This document shows, piece after piece, positions 12,915-15,210 of a stretch of DNA of 15,210 nt (positions within the stretch are counted from its first letter, which is position 1; the number at the start of each line of letters is the position of its first letter). Below the pieces are notes generated by a model. The model was not told the origin of the DNA and did no database searches. It was given only the letters and a program-made list of their open reading frames with translations. The DNA is taken from assembly GCA_937888765.1 (NCBI GenBank), contig CALASU010000069.1, positions 1 to 15,210 on the forward strand, read 5' to 3'. The DNA is from an uncultured Clostridia bacterium (GTDB lineage: Bacteria > Bacillota > Clostridia > Lachnospirales > Anaerotignaceae). The position numbers and the translations under genes were made by a program.

Positions 12915-12983
12915 ATGTCGAATTTAGATAATAAGAAAGGAAGCGATGCTTCCTTTTCGATTGTTAAGGAAATTGTGAGGTGA
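12915..12983 (+). CDS. Possible 22-residue leader peptide upstream of dnaG
   Basis: An ATG at 12915, 13 bases after AAAGAGG, opens a 22-codon frame (MSNLDNKKGSDASFSIVKEIVR). It stops four bases before the dnaG ATG, and its last codons contain dnaG's ribosome binding site. Translation would run through the 12936-12956 hairpin. The ribosome spacing is long and no family is known, so this may be chance. Confidence 0.25.
   Translation: MSNLDNKKGSDASFSIVKEIVR
12936..12956 (+). promoter_or_regulatory. Terminator-like hairpin in the dnaG leader
   Basis: AAAGGAAGC and GCTTCCTTT form a perfect 9-bp stem with a GAT loop, followed by only a short T-run (TTTTCG counting the stem end). It may attenuate or stabilise the dnaG-rpoD transcript 31 bases before the start codon. 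Confidence 0.5.
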
Positions 12984-12987
12984 GGGA

Positions 12988-14766
12988 ATGAGATATCCTA
13001 GAGAGGTAGTCGAAGAAGTCAGACTGCAGAATGATATTGTTGAGGTCATTTCCCGTTATGTGCCATTAAAACAGAAGGGCGGCTCCTATTTTGGGCTATG
13101 CCCTTTTCATAACGAAAAAACACCGTCTTTTTCCGTAAATAGCGAAAAACAGTTTTATTATTGCTTTGGCTGCGGTGCGGCAGGCAATGTGTTCAGCTTC
13201 GTGATGGAAATGGAAAACTGCGATTTTCCCGAAGCCATGAAGCGGCTGGCAGAAAATGCCCATATCACTTTGCCCGAGCCGGAAAAAAATGCACAGGCGA
13301 TTGCGGCAGAACAGCTGAAAGCAAAACTGTTTGATATACACAAAGTGGCAGGACGTTTTTATTATGACTGTCTGCAGGCGGACGAGGGCAAAGAAGCCAG
13401 AGAATATCTGCAGAAACGGCAGATGGATCCCAGAATTGCCAGAAAATTCGGCATTGGCTATGCGCCCGACCGCTATGAAGCACTTTTTCGGCATCTGCTG
13501 GAAAAAGGCTTTGAAAAAAGTGAGATTCTGAAAACCGGACTTGTTCTGGAGAATAAAGACAAAAACGGCTATCATGACCGCTTTCGGGGACGATTGATGT
13601 TTCCCATATTTGATGTGCAGGGGCGTGTGGTCGGCTTCGGGGGGCGTATCCTCGCCAAAGGAGAACCGAAGTACCTGAACTCTCCCGAAACGATTCTGTT
13701 CAGCAAGAGCCGCAATCTGTATGGTCTGCATTTTGCCAAAGCGGCAAGAAACAGAGAACTGATACTGGTAGAGGGGTATATGGATATGCTCTCTCTGTAT
13801 CAGGCAGGCTTTCACAATGTCGTTGCTTCCTTGGGAACGGCATTCAATCAGGAACATGCAAGAACCTTAAAACGCTTTGCCGATGATGTGATACTGCTGT
13901 ATGACAGCGACGAAGCAGGGACAAATGCAGCCCTTCGGGCGATTCCCGTGCTGGTCAAAAACGGTTTCCGCGTAAAGGTAACGCAGGTGCCTGACGGGAA
14001 AGATCCCGATGAATTTATCAAAACGAATGGTGCAGCGGAATTTTCCAAATTGCTGGTAAATGCTGTACATTATATATCCTTTGAAATTGCCTGTGTTCGC
14101 ACGAAATACAATCTGGACAATCCTGAGCATCGGGTACGCTTTGCAACAGAAGCGGCGAAGATTCTGGCGGGACTGGACAGCGAAATCGAGCGGAATGTAT
14201 ATCTAGGCGAAGTGAGCCGTATGACAGGCGTAGAAGAAAAAGCCATCCAGAGGGAAATCAGTAAGCTGATGCAAAAAGAGGAGATTGCTTTCCAGAAGCA
14301 GGCAGAGCAGCGGCAGCAAAATCTGAAATCCTACGCAATGGCAGCAGGAAAGGTGGACAAAGGGCTTCTGGAAGCCCAGAGAAACCTGTTATACTACAGT
14401 GCCCGACAACAGGGCGTATATGAAATACTCAAAACGATACTGGAGCAGGAGGACTTTACGGAAGAAGTATTCCGCAGAGCTTTCCATGAAATCGGCGAAT
14501 TATGGAGCGCCTCGGGTCATGTATTTCCCGCCGACCTGGTAAGTTGTTTTGAGGAAACCGGGGAACAGAAAGCAGTGACAGAAATTTTTGCCACACAGCT
14601 GCCGACAGAAGCAGGGGCTGATCTGGAGAAAGCCATCAATGAACAGGTGCGGCTGCTGAAACGGGCCAAAATTGATCATCTGACAGCAATCGCCAATACC
14701 GTAGAAGAAATACAATCTCTGATGGAGGCGAAAAGAAAACTGGAGTCCCTGCATATTACCATTTAG
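12988..14766 (+). CDS. dnaG: DNA primase DnaG
   Basis: This 592-residue primase synthesises RNA primers at the replication fork. The N-terminal CHC2 zinc-binding domain has C38, H41, C59 and C62 (CPFHNEKTPSF ... YYCFGCGAAGN). The central RNA-polymerase basic motif is RFRGRLMFPIFD (~198-209). The TOPRIM catalytic core has E262 (VEGYMD) and D306/D308 (LLYDSDEAG). The C-terminal ~150 residues form the less conserved DnaB-helicase-binding region, with EISKLMQKEE and related helices. The length is normal for Firmicutes. The ATG follows AGGTGAGGG. The gene is intact, with all catalytic residues, and is followed 35 bp later by rpoD, the usual macromolecular-synthesis order. Confidence 0.98.
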   Translation: MRYPREVVEEVRLQNDIVEVISRYVPLKQKGGSYFGLCPFHNEKTPSFSVNSEKQFYYCFGCGAAGNVFSFVMEMENCDFPEAMKRLAENAHITLPEPEKNAQAIAAEQLKAKLFDIHKVAGRFYYDCLQADEGKEAREYLQKRQMDPRIARKFGIGYAPDRYEALFRHLLEKGFEKSEILKTGLVLENKDKNGYHDRFRGRLMFPIFDVQGRVVGFGGRILAKGEPKYLNSPETILFSKSRNLYGLHFAKAARNRELILVEGYMDMLSLYQAGFHNVVASLGTAFNQEHARTLKRFADDVILLYDSDEAGTNAALRAIPVLVKNGFRVKVTQVPDGKDPDEFIKTNGAAEFSKLLVNAVHYISFEIACVRTKYNLDNPEHRVRFATEAAKILAGLDSEIERNVYLGEVSRMTGVEEKAIQREISKLMQKEEIAFQKQAEQRQQNLKSYAMAAGKVDKGLLEAQRNLLYYSARQQGVYEILKTILEQEDFTEEVFRRAFHEIGELWSASGHVFPADLVSCFEETGEQKAVTEIFATQLPTEAGADLEKAINEQVRLLKRAKIDHLTAIANTVEEIQSLMEAKRKLESLHITI

Positions 14767-14801
14767 TATGGTTAGACTATAAGTAGAAAGGAAGGATTGC
14801 G

Positions 14802-15210
14802 TTGAAATCCGGCGGAGAAGCAGTATTATTAAGCAAACTGGAACAGCTCGTTCAGATAGGAAAAAAGAAGAAGGGCGTACTGGAATATAAAGAAGTAATG
14901 GATCAGCTGGCAGAACTGGAACTGGATGCTGACCACATTGATCGTATCTATGAATATCTGGAAAGCCAGGGCATTGATATCCTCGGGAATATTGAAGCAG
15001 AGGAAGAAGTGGAAAAAGACCTCGACCTGACACTGCCCGAAGGCATCAATATTGATGACCCTGTGCGTATGTATCTGAAAGAAATCGGTAAAGTGCCCCT
15101 GCTGACAGCAGAGGAAGAAATCGAACTGGCAAGACGTATGGAAGAAGGCGACGAAGAAGCCAAAAAGAAACTGGCAGAAGCCAACCTGCGTCTGGTAGTA
15201 AGTATTGCAA
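14802..15210 (+). CDS. rpoD: Primary sigma factor RpoD (sigma-A), N-terminal part, runs off the window
   Basis: The frame is open from TTG 14802 to the window end, giving 136 residues. Region 1.1 (~10-60) reads LEQLVQIGKKKKGVLEYKEVMDQL ... IDRIYEYLESQGIDI. An acidic linker follows. Region 1.2 (~86-118) reads DDPVRMYLKEIGKVPLLTAEEEIELARRMEEGD. The start of region 2.1 reads KKKLAEANLRLVVSIA. The start is TTG: AAAGGAAGG ends six bases upstream, a TAG closes the frame shortly before, and the first in-frame ATG (14899) would remove most of region 1.1. It directs RNA polymerase to housekeeping promoters. It lies 35 bp after dnaG and is probably co-transcribed with it. Confidence 0.95.
   Translation, partial: MKSGGEAVLLSKLEQLVQIGKKKKGVLEYKEVMDQLAELELDADHIDRIYEYLESQGIDILGNIEAEEEVEKDLDLTLPEGINIDDPVRMYLKEIGKVPLLTAEEEIELARRMEEGDEEAKKKLAEANLRLVVSIA

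Larger units (their letters stand above)
12638..12987 (+). other. Intergenic region and leader before dnaG
   Basis: This 350-bp stretch begins with the prpE terminator. Between 12690 and 12840 I see nothing assignable. A weak promoter can be drawn as TTGCAC (12855-12860), 16 bp, TACAAA (12877-12882); TATACA at 12886 is an alternative -10. A short AAGTG/CACTT stem with T-runs overlaps this -35. The leader holds a 9-bp hairpin (12936-12956) and a 22-codon upstream frame (12915-12983). Confidence 0.4.

Overview
The window reads as chromosomal DNA of a low-to-moderate GC Gram-positive anaerobe, most likely a clostridial lineage close to Lachnospiraceae or Anaerotignum. That placement is an inference. 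It rests on strong AGGAGG-type ribosome binding sites, AT-rich intergenic DNA, UUCG-loop intrinsic terminators, a YjfB-family small protein, a PrpE-type phosphatase, and the Firmicutes-style dnaG-rpoD pair at the right end.

Layout. (1) 2-457: 3' end of an unrecognised gene, converging on a GntR/FCD regulator (499-1203, minus) across a shared terminator. (2) A 564-bp AT-rich divergent region holds a consensus sigma-A promoter, several dyads and a leader of about 160 nt. It leads into a three-gene TRAP transporter operon (dctP-dctQ-dctM, 1768-4703), a possible 29-residue membrane peptide, and a strong terminator. (3) 4763-5119 (minus): a subtilisin-family protease remnant that keeps the catalytic Asp and His but has lost the Ser half. 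(4) 5280-5453: a small YjfB-family protein with its own terminator. (5) 5627-10449: a two-gene operon of a CHASE2 membrane adenylate cyclase and a 1004-residue lipoprotein (FecR domain, Pro/Glu repeats, acidic stretch, Gly/Ser linker, Cys modules, leucine-rich-type repeats). (6) 10584-11311: two overlapping small genes of unknown function that share a repeated helical motif. (7) 11358-11669 (minus): a proline-repeat protein. (8) 11846-12637: a PrpE-like metallophosphatase behind a promoter with two related palindromes. (9) 12988-15210: dnaG and the start of rpoD.

How the genes may work together. The GntR regulator is the natural candidate to control the divergent TRAP operon, which imports an unidentified, probably carboxylate, substrate. 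The CHASE2 cyclase and FecR lipoprotein look like one envelope sensor: the lipoprotein would present Cys-rich and leucine-rich modules outward through a wall-spanning Pro/Glu stalk, and its membrane-proximal FecR domain could contact the extracytoplasmic CHASE2 domain that controls cAMP synthesis inside. This is the most unusual system in the window. dnaG-rpoD is the ordinary macromolecular-synthesis locus.
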